Assembly: GCA_014729595.1 (NCBI GenBank)
Contig: WJJU01000100.1
Span: forward strand, 1 to 6,044
Direction: 5' to 3'
Source: Chitinivibrionales bacterium
Lineage (GTDB): Bacteria; Fibrobacterota; Chitinivibrionia; Chitinivibrionales; WJMI01
DNA: 6,044 nt
In this document: positions 1-5,905 of the stretch, in pieces
How positions within the stretch are numbered: position 1 is the first letter of the stretch
Layout of the letters: every line of letters starts with the position of its first letter
Made by a program: the position numbers and the translations under genes
Notes under the pieces: model-generated
Told to the model about the DNA's origin: nothing
Databases searched by the model: none
What the model saw: the letters and a program-made list of their open reading frames with translations, nothing else

Positions 1-86
1 CCAGAATCCAGGATGAAATGGAGTATCCGGGGCAAATCAAAGTTACCATTATAAGAGAAATCCGCTACACCAACTATGCGAAATAA
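1..86 (+). CDS. rny: Ribonuclease Y, C-terminal end (partial)
   Basis: Only the last 27 codons and a TAA stop are present; the reading frame has codons starting at base 3. The peptide contains EMEYPGQIKVTIIRE, which matches the well-conserved C-terminus of RNase Y, the membrane-anchored KH/HD-domain endoribonuclease that starts mRNA decay in many bacteria lacking RNase E. The KH and HD domains and the N-terminal membrane anchor lie upstream, outside the window. The next gene is ymdB, the same rny-ymdB pairing known from Bacillus, which supports the call. The gap to ymdB is 52 bases with no clear terminator, so cotranscription is likely (inference). Confidence 0.9.
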   Translation, partial: RIQDEMEYPGQIKVTIIREIRYTNYAK

Positions 87-138
87 ATCATAGCGACCCT
101 TTTGGCGGAATATGCCGCGAAGGCTGGACGGGAGCCAT

Positions 139-930
139 ATGCGTATACTTTTTGTCGGTGACGTATTCGGGAATATCGGTCGTCGCGTACTTGCCGATCA
201 TTTGTCGCATATCAAAATCGAACACCGCATCGATCTGTGCATCGCCAACGGCGAGAACGCGGCGGGCGGGAAGGGCATAACGGCGAATCTTGCAAAAAAG
301 TTTCGCCGTTATGGAGTATCGGTCATTACGGGCGGAAATCATTCATTCGCCAGCACCGAGGCGGTGGAGGGGCTCGAGTCCGGCGATTACGTTCTTCGTC
401 CGCTCAACTACCCCCCCGGCAATGTGGGGGTAGGTAAAACTATTGTGCGGCTGGATGACGGCAGCAAGGTAGGTATCATCAATCTTCAGGGGCGCACATT
501 TCTCTCCGAGGCTCTTGACTGCCCCTTTCGGATTGGTTCATCGGCCATCGACGACCTTCTTCGCGAGACACCGATAGTCATCATCGATTTCCATGCCGAA
601 GCGACAAGTGAGAAGGCGGCGTTTGCCTATTACGTTGATGGGCGAGCGAGCGCGGTATTGGGAACTCACACCCACGTGCAGACCGCGGACGAGCGAATTT
701 TGCCCGGAGGTACGGCGTTCATCAGCGACGTGGGTATGACCGGTCCCGAAAATTCGATTATCGGCATGAAACCCTCCGCGGTCATACGCCGCTTTCTTCT
801 GCAAACATTCGCCCGCTTTGAACCGTCAAACGAAGGACCGCTTCTCTGTGCGGTGGTAGTCGAGATCGACAACAGGAGCGGAAAAGCTTTGGGCATCGAG
901 CGAATCCAGGAGCAACTCACTTTTTCATGA
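139..930 (+). CDS. ymdB: YmdB-family metallophosphoesterase (2',3'-cAMP phosphodiesterase type)
   Basis: This 263-residue protein is almost exactly the family's usual length (about 264 in Bacillus). All expected metal ligands are visible: D8 in VGDVFG, E39-N40 in NGENAAGGKG, N67-H68 in GGNHS, H152 in DFHAEATSEK, and H177 and H179 in GTHTHVQTADE. YmdB-type enzymes are cytoplasmic dinuclear-metal phosphodiesterases that hydrolyse 2',3'-cAMP; in Bacillus YmdB affects biofilm genes and is linked with RNase Y. The frame stays open to an ATG at 112, but the family starts at MRILFVGD, so the ATG at 139 is chosen; GGGAG at 130-134 lies 4 bases before it, a little close. The stop overlaps the xseA start in ATGA (927-930), implying translational coupling. 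The active site shows nothing unusual. Confidence 0.93.
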   Translation: MRILFVGDVFGNIGRRVLADHLSHIKIEHRIDLCIANGENAAGGKGITANLAKKFRRYGVSVITGGNHSFASTEAVEGLESGDYVLRPLNYPPGNVGVGKTIVRLDDGSKVGIINLQGRTFLSEALDCPFRIGSSAIDDLLRETPIVIIDFHAEATSEKAAFAYYVDGRASAVLGTHTHVQTADERILPGGTAFISDVGMTGPENSIIGMKPSAVIRRFLLQTFARFEPSNEGPLLCAVVVEIDNRSGKALGIERIQEQLTFS

Positions 931-2159
931 ATGAGTCGTTTGAGTTCCTGAGTCCACTTGAGAGCGAGAAGCCTTACACCGTTAGCGAGATAAACGAGGG
1001 CATTTCCATGATCCTCGATGCGGGCAACACTTTGGTGTGGGTCGAGGGAGAAATATCCAATTTTAAGAGAGCCGCAAGCGGTCACTGCTACCTTAAGCTC
1101 CAAGATGCCGACAGCAGGATACCGGGGGTAATATGGCGTTCGACGGCGGATCGGATGGATTTTGAGCCCGAAGAGGGCATGGCGGTATTGGCAATCGCCG
1201 CAATCAGAGTATATACCCGAGGCGGTTACTATCAACTGGACGTTCGACGTATGCAGCCCTCCGGCTTGGGGGCGATCTTTGCCGCGATAGAAAAGCTCAA
1301 AGCAAAGCTCGATAAAGAGGGTTTGTTCGATGCCTGTCACAAAAAGCGACTTCCCGAGACGCCCAAAACGATCGGTGTCGTTACCGCCAAAACCGGCGCC
1401 GCACTTCGTGACATCATTAGAGTGGTGGCCTCACGGTCACCCGGGACCGATATTTTATTGCGGTCGGTCCCGGTTCAAGGTGATCCGGCTCCGGCGGCAA
1501 TCGCCCATGCGATTGCCGAAATGAACGAGCAGGGAGCGGCGGATCTTTTAATCGTGGGACGCGGTGGTGGTTCGGTCGAAGATCTTTGGGCGTTCAACGA
1601 TGAACGAGTGGCCCGTGCGATCTTCGCTTCCAAACTTCCCGTGATTTCCGCGGTCGGGCACGAAATAGATTTCACAATCGCCGATTTTGTTGCGGATGTT
1701 CGAGCGCCGACACCATCCGCGGCGGCCGAAATGGCGGTGCCCGATCATAGTGAAAGTCTTCGTCACCTCCGAACCCTCATCCGACGCTTCGTGCCGGCGG
1801 CCAAACGCCGACTTCGTGAGCCCCGCACCCGCTTGATGGAGCAAATGCGTAGCCGGGCTTTGCGGAAACCGTTCAGACTTGTCGAAGAATACCGTCTGCG
1901 CCAAGATGAACTGACGGAACGCCACGCGAGAGCCATGGGCATTTATTTGCGGCAGGCGCGCACACGTATGGCTCGCGCCGCATCCCATTTAGGCGCCTTG
2001 AACCCGCTTTCGGTACTGGCGCGCGGCTATAGCGTTGTTACCGACACGGCGGGGCGACCAATCCGGGACGCTGGACGGATATCCGTGGGAGACACCGTCG
2101 GCATTAAATTTCGTCAGGGGCGGGCTCAGGCCCGGATTACCAAAGTCTCGGACGCATAG
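927..2159 (+). CDS. xseA: Exodeoxyribonuclease VII large subunit
   Basis: This 410-residue protein is the catalytic subunit of exonuclease VII, which degrades single-stranded DNA from both ends to oligonucleotides in mismatch repair and damage processing. The N-terminal OB-fold nucleic-acid-binding domain covers about residues 17-110, with the typical VWVEGEISNFKRAASGHCY segment. The catalytic domain follows, with D162 in ALRDII, GRGGGSVEDLW at 211-221, and AVGHEIDFTIADFVADVRA around H245 and D248. A basic, helical C-terminal part (about 275-350) should form the coiled coil that binds XseB, and the end has the usual LARGYSVV segment. The ATG lies in the ymdB stop overlap; AGGAG at 908-912 is 14 bases upstream, a long spacing, so coupling to ymdB probably aids initiation. 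The gene is intact. Confidence 0.95.
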   Translation: MNESFEFLSPLESEKPYTVSEINEGISMILDAGNTLVWVEGEISNFKRAASGHCYLKLQDADSRIPGVIWRSTADRMDFEPEEGMAVLAIAAIRVYTRGGYYQLDVRRMQPSGLGAIFAAIEKLKAKLDKEGLFDACHKKRLPETPKTIGVVTAKTGAALRDIIRVVASRSPGTDILLRSVPVQGDPAPAAIAHAIAEMNEQGAADLLIVGRGGGSVEDLWAFNDERVARAIFASKLPVISAVGHEIDFTIADFVADVRAPTPSAAAEMAVPDHSESLRHLRTLIRRFVPAAKRRLREPRTRLMEQMRSRALRKPFRLVEEYRLRQDELTERHARAMGIYLRQARTRMARAASHLGALNPLSVLARGYSVVTDTAGRPIRDAGRISVGDTVGIKFRQGRAQARITKVSDA

Positions 2160-2257
2160 CGTGCGACGCGGAGGTATTGTATATTAGATTGGCCCTTTGA
2201 ACAAAAAATTGTTGTTTCATGGGAATCCGTGCGAGCGGTATTAAGGTATGAATTACT
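2160..2257 (+). other. 98-base gap between xseA and xseB
   Basis: This is the only real gap in an otherwise tightly packed cluster. It is A+T richer than its neighbours around 2175-2220 and contains a short inverted pair, AACAA and TTGTT, around an A tract. No hairpin with a T tract is evident, so I see no intrinsic terminator, and I cannot place a convincing -35/-10 pair with standard spacing. A minute frame (ATG at 2219, 10 codons, TGA ending at 2251) has no ribosome binding site. AAGG at 2243-2246 may serve xseB, 11 bases before its ATG. An internal promoter here is possible but unproven. Confidence 0.4.
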
Positions 2258-2524
2258 ATGGCGCCCAGAAAAAAGACATTTGAGCAAGCTCTCAATGAGT
2301 TGGAATCGGTAATAGAAAAGCTGGAGGGCGATGAACTCACGCTCGATGAAGCGTTGAGCGGTTTCGAAAACGGTGTGAAACTAATTCGCACCTGTGACAC
2401 ACACCTCAAGAGCGCCGAGGGCAAACTTCGGGAACTGCTCAAGAGCGAAGACGGAGAATTTATAGAAAAAGTGCTTGGCATTACTCTCGATTCGGTCGTT
2501 GGAGGGGAGGAGTTCGATGACTAA
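2258..2524 (+). CDS. xseB: Exodeoxyribonuclease VII small subunit
   Basis: The 88-residue product is close to the usual length for XseB (about 80 in E. coli). It shows the family's helical-hairpin pattern: FEQALNELESVIEKLEGDEL, then LTLDEALSGFENGVKLIRTC, then a charged helix with KLREL. Several XseB copies bind the coiled coil of XseA and make the active, soluble exonuclease VII holoenzyme. The acidic tail ending in EEFDD is an extension beyond the conserved core. The ATG at 2258 is chosen because the FEQALNELE motif begins seven residues later, as in relatives; the ribosome binding site (AAGG, 2243-2246) is weak and distant. The gene overlaps ispA by 8 bases (2517-2524), a common xseB-ispA arrangement. 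Confidence 0.94.
   Translation: MAPRKKTFEQALNELESVIEKLEGDELTLDEALSGFENGVKLIRTCDTHLKSAEGKLRELLKSEDGEFIEKVLGITLDSVVGGEEFDD
2501..2512 (+). promoter_or_regulatory. Strong ribosome binding site of ispA
   Basis: GGAGGGGAGGAG lies inside the 3' end of xseB, 4 bases before the ATG at 2517. It is the best Shine-Dalgarno match in the cluster and fixes the ispA start at 2517 rather than at the in-frame upstream ATG at 2475. Because it is translated as part of xseB, ribosomes ending xseB can pass directly to ispA. Confidence 0.8.
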
Positions 2525-3389
2525 CGTGGAGGGTTACCTCAAAAAAGCCGCAAAGCTGGTTGATGAGACAATCGAGGAGCTACTTCCTCCGGCAAGCATG
2601 CATCCGTCATCGGTGCATACGGCCATGCGCTACTCTATGTTTGCAGGCGGGAAACGGGTGCGGCCTTGTTTGATTATGGCGGCGCATGAAGCCTGCGGGG
2701 GGGAATTCGGTGACCGTAATATTGCGCTGGCCTCCGCCGCGGTCGAGATGCTTCATACGTTCTCACTTGTCCATGATGACCTTCCGTGCATGGATGACGA
2801 TGATTTTCGACGAGGAAAACCGACCGCCCACAAGGCGTTCTCCGAGGCGCTGGCCGTTTTGGAGGGAGACGCCCTCTGTATTTATGCATTCGAGGTTTTG
2901 GCGAGGACGGGCCGGATTGCCGTCATCACCGAACTTGCCCAAGCATTGGGTACCGGCGGCATGATTGGCGGCCAGGTAGTTGACATCGAATCGGAAGGGC
3001 GAGGGGTGGATTTCAAAACGGTCGAGTACATTCACGAAAACAAAACCGCCGCGTTTATCCGGGCTTGCGTGCGTGTGGGCGGGATGCTCGCCGGCGCACC
3101 CACTTCTACATTGAACAGCCTGACCGCCTACGGCAATCACGTTGGGCTCGCATTCCAGGTTATCGACGACATTCTCGATGAGGAAGGCACGACGGAGCAG
3201 TTGGGAAAGGATGCGGGAAGTGACCGAGAAAAAGGCAAGGCCACGTTCCCGGCCGTATTCGGTCTGGATGAGTCGAAAAAATACGCACAAGAGCTGATCG
3301 ATGCCGCCTGCCGAGACGTTGCCTTTTTGGGAGTGCGCGGGGATATACTCACGGCGCTCGCCGACTATATCCGGACCCGCATCTCGTAA
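2517..3389 (+). CDS. ispA: Short-chain polyprenyl diphosphate synthase, probably farnesyl diphosphate synthase
   Basis: This 290-residue soluble enzyme condenses isopentenyl diphosphate with allylic diphosphates to give a short-chain prenyl diphosphate that feeds undecaprenyl, quinone and other isoprenoid synthesis. The class signatures are present: GGKR at 44-47 for diphosphate binding, the first Asp-rich motif DDLPCMD at 87-93 followed by DDDFRRGKPT, GGQVVDI at 151-157, and the second Asp-rich motif DDILD at 217-221 with a following GKD. F82, five residues before the first Asp, together with the two-residue insertion in the first motif, is the pattern of bacterial type farnesyl synthases; a C20 product cannot be fully excluded. 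The start at 2517 is set by the strong ribosome binding site and overlap with xseB. dxs, the frequent next gene, is absent. Confidence 0.93.
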   Translation: MTNVEGYLKKAAKLVDETIEELLPPASMHPSSVHTAMRYSMFAGGKRVRPCLIMAAHEACGGEFGDRNIALASAAVEMLHTFSLVHDDLPCMDDDDFRRGKPTAHKAFSEALAVLEGDALCIYAFEVLARTGRIAVITELAQALGTGGMIGGQVVDIESEGRGVDFKTVEYIHENKTAAFIRACVRVGGMLAGAPTSTLNSLTAYGNHVGLAFQVIDDILDEEGTTEQLGKDAGSDREKGKATFPAVFGLDESKKYAQELIDAACRDVAFLGVRGDILTALADYIRTRIS

Positions 3390-3412
3390 ACGGACGATAT
3401 TGCCGCTTGGCC

Positions 3413-4276
3413 ATGACCACTCCCCTCGCAAAGCCGAACAAACTACAATACATATCGGCATCCCGCCGCAACGACCTTCCCCGTTTCCACACGCAGGCGT
3501 TTTTCGATGCATGGCGCCGAGGCGCAGTAACCTACAACGGCGGTTATGGACGATCCTACACCGTTTCTTTACTTCCCGAACACGTCATGGGATACATTTT
3601 TTGGTCAAAAGATTTTGCCCCCCTCCGGGCTCATCCCGATTTTCCCGTACTGCTGTCACGCAATAATGCCCTCTTTCATTTCACGATCAACGACATGCCG
3701 GCGTTGGAACCGAACCTTCCCGCACTCGAGCAACGTCTAACGACACTTTCGCGTCTTTGCCGCATGGTTGGTCCCGAGCGTGTTTTGTGGCGTTTTGATC
3801 CCATTTGCCGGTATCGCGATTCCACCGGGCGCATTGTTACGACCGATGCGGCTTTTTACCGAATTTTTCCTTTTATGGCGTCCGAGGGGATCACGCGGTG
3901 CTATTTCTCGTTCATGACCGCCTACAACAAACTCCGGGGCCGTCCGGTGGATTTTATGGAAATTCCCGTCGAAGAGCAGATCGGCATAGCGGTTTCTCTG
4001 CGCGATGCGGGACGTCAAGCCGGAATCACCCTGTACAATTGCTGCAACACCCACCTCCGTAACGCGGTCGAGGGGATCGAGCAAGCACACTGTATCGATG
4101 AATCACTTTTGGCTCAAACGGATCGCTTCGGCGTACACCGTCCGCTGAAACAAAAGCCGACGCGCATGGGCTGCGGCTGTTACGAAAGCCGTGATATCGG
4201 CTCATACGAACCACCGTGCCCTCATGGTTGCCTATATTGCTACGCTAAACCCGCGCAGGGTGGTATTAGCTGCTGA
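3413..4276 (+). CDS. DUF1848-type protein with C-terminal radical-SAM-like Cys cluster
   Basis: The 287-residue protein matches the DUF1848 pattern: ISASRRNDLP at 14-23, YIFWSKDF at 61-68, FHFTIND at 88-94, PNLP at 100-103, GPERVLWRFDPI at 120-131, and a C-terminal CGCYESRDIGSY plus C269, C273 and C276 in CPHGCLYCYA. The CX3CX2C spacing resembles that of radical SAM iron-sulfur enzymes, but it lies at the C-terminus instead of near the N-terminus. No biochemical role is established that I can name. The ATG at 3413 is preferred; an in-frame TTG at 3407 would add two residues, and neither has a good ribosome binding site. The gap after ispA is only 23 bases, so cotranscription is plausible. The protein stops 11 residues after the last cluster Cys (C287 aside), whereas relatives as I recall continue to an HDP-S-P-like tail, so the 3' end may be truncated. 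Confidence 0.8.
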   Translation: MTTPLAKPNKLQYISASRRNDLPRFHTQAFFDAWRRGAVTYNGGYGRSYTVSLLPEHVMGYIFWSKDFAPLRAHPDFPVLLSRNNALFHFTINDMPALEPNLPALEQRLTTLSRLCRMVGPERVLWRFDPICRYRDSTGRIVTTDAAFYRIFPFMASEGITRCYFSFMTAYNKLRGRPVDFMEIPVEEQIGIAVSLRDAGRQAGITLYNCCNTHLRNAVEGIEQAHCIDESLLAQTDRFGVHRPLKQKPTRMGCGCYESRDIGSYEPPCPHGCLYCYAKPAQGGISC

Positions 4277-4402
4277 ATGCGTCGATTCTCCGCAAGAAAA
4301 CAGAAAATTCCAGAGATTGAATCTGGACATTGTAAAACAATGCCGAAGGGCTGGTTTCAACCCGATCAGGTCAATTAGCTTCTGAAAGACAACGAGGCCG
4401 GA
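4277..4402 (+). other. Short intergenic stretch with two small hairpins
   Basis: The region follows the DUF1848 stop and precedes the IS66 remnant. Two adjacent small inverted repeats occur: CCAGA/TCTGG (4310-4314 and 4322-4326) and CATTGT/ACAATG (4328-4333 and 4337-4342, three-base loop). Neither is followed by a T tract, so they are not convincing intrinsic terminators, although they could slow transcription between the convergent units. Immediately after the TGA, the same frame reopens with an ATG for 33 codons (to the TAG at 4376-4378), but the peptide resembles neither DUF1848 tails nor any family I know. Confidence 0.35.
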
Positions 4403-4426
4403 GTAACCTTCCGGTAAACTACGCCT
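4403..4426 (-). repeat. Possible terminal inverted repeat end of the IS66-type element
   Basis: IS66-family ends begin with GTAA on the outside. Just beyond the stop of the transposase remnant, the + strand reads GTAACCTTCC from 4403 and GTAAACTACG from 4414, either of which could be the outer tip of the element's 3' end (the element points left). The position, a short distance after the transposase stop, is right for this family. No matching partner end was found in the window, so the call rests on position and the GTAA signature only. Confidence 0.35.
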
Positions 4427-4651
4427 TTACCCTTCAGCGAGCATATTGTAAGGAAGGTAGTTTGTGATATTTGCTGCATTGCGCTCAGACGGAAGCTTTT
4501 TCAACAGCGTCTCGATATACTGATGGGGATCCCAGCGATGCATATTTGCGGTGGCAATGATCAAATAGATTATCGCCCCGCGCTGAGCAGCTTTTTCCGA
4601 TCCCTTGAACAGATAGTTCTTTCTACCCAACGCAACAGGCCTAATCGCATA
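4427..4651 (-). pseudogene. IS66-family transposase, C-terminal remnant
   Basis: The 74 readable residues start with AIRPVALGRKNYLFKGSEKA and continue with a GAIIYLIIATAN helix, DPHQYIETLLKKLP, and end near NITNYLPYN. This matches the C-terminal part of IS66 TnpC transposases (AIRPVALGRKNYLFAGS, then a IYSLIETCKLNG-like helix, a DPxxYL segment and a DELLPWN-like end). Upstream the frame hits a TAG at 4652-4654 just where the family has an EIDNN-type segment with the catalytic Glu; the preceding codons read VPEIS, so a few codons may be lost and mutated there. The DDE catalytic domain, zinc-finger-like region and accessory genes are absent, so the copy cannot transpose. It is A+T richer (25 G+C of 60 bases in 4621-4680) than the recombinase region. 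Confidence 0.82.
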
Positions 4652-4675
4652 CTAGCTTATTTCCGGTACATAAAA

Positions 4676-4931
4676 CTATCTCATAAATATAGTCAGGGAG
4701 GGGAATGATGATTTCCCATGCCCTACTGGATCCCAGATTACAACCTCGGTTATCTTGCCGTTGCGCTTGATCGCGATAATCGGCCGACAACCAACATAGC
4801 AGTAGCCAGACCAGTACTCCATCGCCGGATCCCCACTCAACCACACCCACCACCACCGGATCATACATCCTTGCCCCGATTAGGATGTATGCTGCCTCCG
4901 CAAAAACGACCCGTAAGGGCCTTCCGGAGCA
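4676..4931 (-). pseudogene. RHS-repeat-associated core domain remnant, frameshifted
   Basis: Two overlapping minus-strand frames join to give one recognisable protein piece. The first reads ILIGARMYDP (near 4857-4886), the second, one base out of phase, reads WLSGDPAMEYWSGYCYVGCR and then PIIAIKRNGK, ending at a TAG at 4676-4678. RHS core domains carry GARxYDPxxGRWLSxDP followed by a YxYVGNNPIxxxDPNG-like segment, so both halves fit in order. The family spacing between DP and W is 12 bases; here it is 13, within a G-T-rich run (GGTGGTGGTGGGTG), so a one-base insertion explains the break. The rest of the RHS protein, normally over a thousand residues upstream, is missing; before GARMYDP the match fades. 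RHS proteins are large secreted or surface polymorphic toxins or wall proteins. Confidence 0.55.
4862..4891. repeat. Perfect 10-bp inverted repeat with 10-base spacer
   Basis: CATACATCCT at 4862-4871 is the exact reverse complement of AGGATGTATG at 4882-4891, around a TGCCCCGATT spacer. The right-hand copy on the minus strand precedes, and the left-hand copy forms, the RMYD codons of the RHS remnant. No T tract follows on either strand, so it is not a typical terminator. Ten-base arms resemble the binding arms of tyrosine recombinases, though those usually have a 6-8 base spacer, and a recombinase gene ends 153 bases away. A chance or duplication origin is also possible. Confidence 0.6.
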
Positions 4932-5044
4932 CTACTTCGCGCAGGTACTCACACGCGCCACTCAGGCTTTTTCAAAGAGCAAAATTGGTTGTCGGTAAGA
5001 TAGTATTTGGCGCGAAGAAGAGTGTGTACTTTCCCGTACCGATT
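4932..5044. other. Non-coding stretch downstream of the recombinase
   Basis: No gene is evident between the recombinase stop and the RHS remnant. An imperfect long-range inverted arrangement occurs: CTTCGCGC (4935-4942) and CGCGCCA (4954-4960) face GCGCGAAG (5010-5017) and TGGCGCG (5008-5014). This could be part of an element end or a folded transcript tail, but I cannot assign it. A + strand frame crossing here continues as the antisense of the recombinase and is not believed. Confidence 0.3.
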
Positions 5045-5905
5045 TCACGTCAGAAAACGGTTAGATTTCCGCGGGTGCATGCGGTCGATCACCGCCCGCA
5101 GATCGTTCTTTTCGATGTGGGTGTAGATTTGCGCCGTGGTCAAGCGACTATGACCCAAGAGTTCCTGGATAATGCGCAGATTGCAGCCGTTTTTGAGCAT
5201 GTGGGTGGCGCAGGCGTGGCGCATGAGATGGGGACGGATGCCGGCTTTGTCACGGAAGACCTCATAGGTTCTTTGCAGACTCAGACGGCGGCCGGTGGCG
5301 GCGACCAGAAGCGGACCGCGATGCGCGCGGCGTAGCGCCAGATACTCGCGGAGGATCGCCACGGCGGTGGCGGTAAGCGGGACGGTGCGATCCTTGCCCC
5401 CTTTGCCCGCGACGTGGGCGACCGACTCCTCAAGATCGATGTCTTCGATGTCCAGTTTGCGCAGCTCGGCGCGACGAAGGCCGGAGCCGTAGGCCAGCTC
5501 GGCCATCAAGCGATTTCTCAGCGCCATTTCGGTCCCGTCGGCGGTGAGTCCGGCGATAGAGCGCTTCACGGCGGCTTTGCCGGGGACGTGCGGCAAGCGC
5601 TGCACCTTTGCGGGAAGGAACGTGATGTCCGCCGCCGGGTTTGCGGGGGGTTCGAAGCCCAAGAACCGGTAGAAGTCCCGCAGCGTGCAGGTTATCTGCA
5701 GTCTACGTGCCCTGGTTCGCGGCCGGGCGAGAAGATAGCGCTCGATATCGTCCTTTGTGGCGGCGGTGTAGTGCTTACGCTTTGCGATGCAGTGGCGGAG
5801 GAACCCCTCGAGTTCGTTTCTCTTGCGCACGTAGGTGGTGGGAGTGACGGCGAGCCGCACCTGGGCGAGGAACCGCGCGGCGTCGGTGTCAAGGGTCGTG
5901 GTCAT
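5045..5905 (-). CDS. Tyrosine recombinase (phage integrase / XerC-D-like)
   Basis: The 286-residue protein has the length and layout of XerC/XerD-type recombinases. An N-terminal SAM-like core-binding domain covers about residues 8-95. The catalytic domain carries all expected residues: R144 in GSGLRRAEL, a beta-hairpin Lys in GKGGKDRTVPL (K168, or K171), H226 and R229 in HLMRHACATHML, H252 in LLGHSRLTT, and the nucleophile Y261 in IYTH. These enzymes cut and rejoin DNA at short inverted-arm sites. The ATG at 5903-5905 overlaps the end of a second recombinase by 17 bases, so the pair is translated from one message. It is probably not the chromosomal XerC or XerD, since it sits in a tandem set beside IS and RHS debris and is far richer in G+C than the left-hand genes. 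It appears intact. Confidence 0.93.
   Translation of the reverse strand: MTTTLDTDAARFLAQVRLAVTPTTYVRKRNELEGFLRHCIAKRKHYTAATKDDIERYLLARPRTRARRLQITCTLRDFYRFLGFEPPANPAADITFLPAKVQRLPHVPGKAAVKRSIAGLTADGTEMALRNRLMAELAYGSGLRRAELRKLDIEDIDLEESVAHVAGKGGKDRTVPLTATAVAILREYLALRRAHRGPLLVAATGRRLSLQRTYEVFRDKAGIRPHLMRHACATHMLKNGCNLRIIQELLGHSRLTTAQIYTHIEKNDLRAVIDRMHPRKSNRFLT

Noticed and set aside
112..138. Upstream ATG extending YmdB by nine residues
   Set aside because: The family begins at MRILFVGD, and the GGGAG before 139 supports the shorter form; the extra residues are unlike the family.
666..1340. A 224-codon minus-strand frame across ymdB and xseA
   Set aside because: It lies antisense to two genes with full conserved motifs and has no family resemblance.
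2219..2251. Ten-codon leader peptide before xseB
   Set aside because: It has no ribosome binding site, no codon bias or repeat typical of attenuator leaders, and no associated terminator hairpin.
4310..4342. Intrinsic terminator after the DUF1848 gene
   Set aside because: Both small hairpins have stems of only five or six pairs and no T tract follows on either strand.
4191..4385. A 64-codon + strand frame as a frameshifted continuation of the DUF1848 protein
   Set aside because: It has none of the expected tail motifs and starts inside the DUF1848 Cys-cluster codons in another frame.
4718..5335. A 205-codon + strand open frame
   Set aside because: Its second half is exactly antisense to the tyrosine recombinase, whose catalytic motifs are clear, and its first half crosses the RHS remnant on the opposite strand; the peptide has no recognisable motif.
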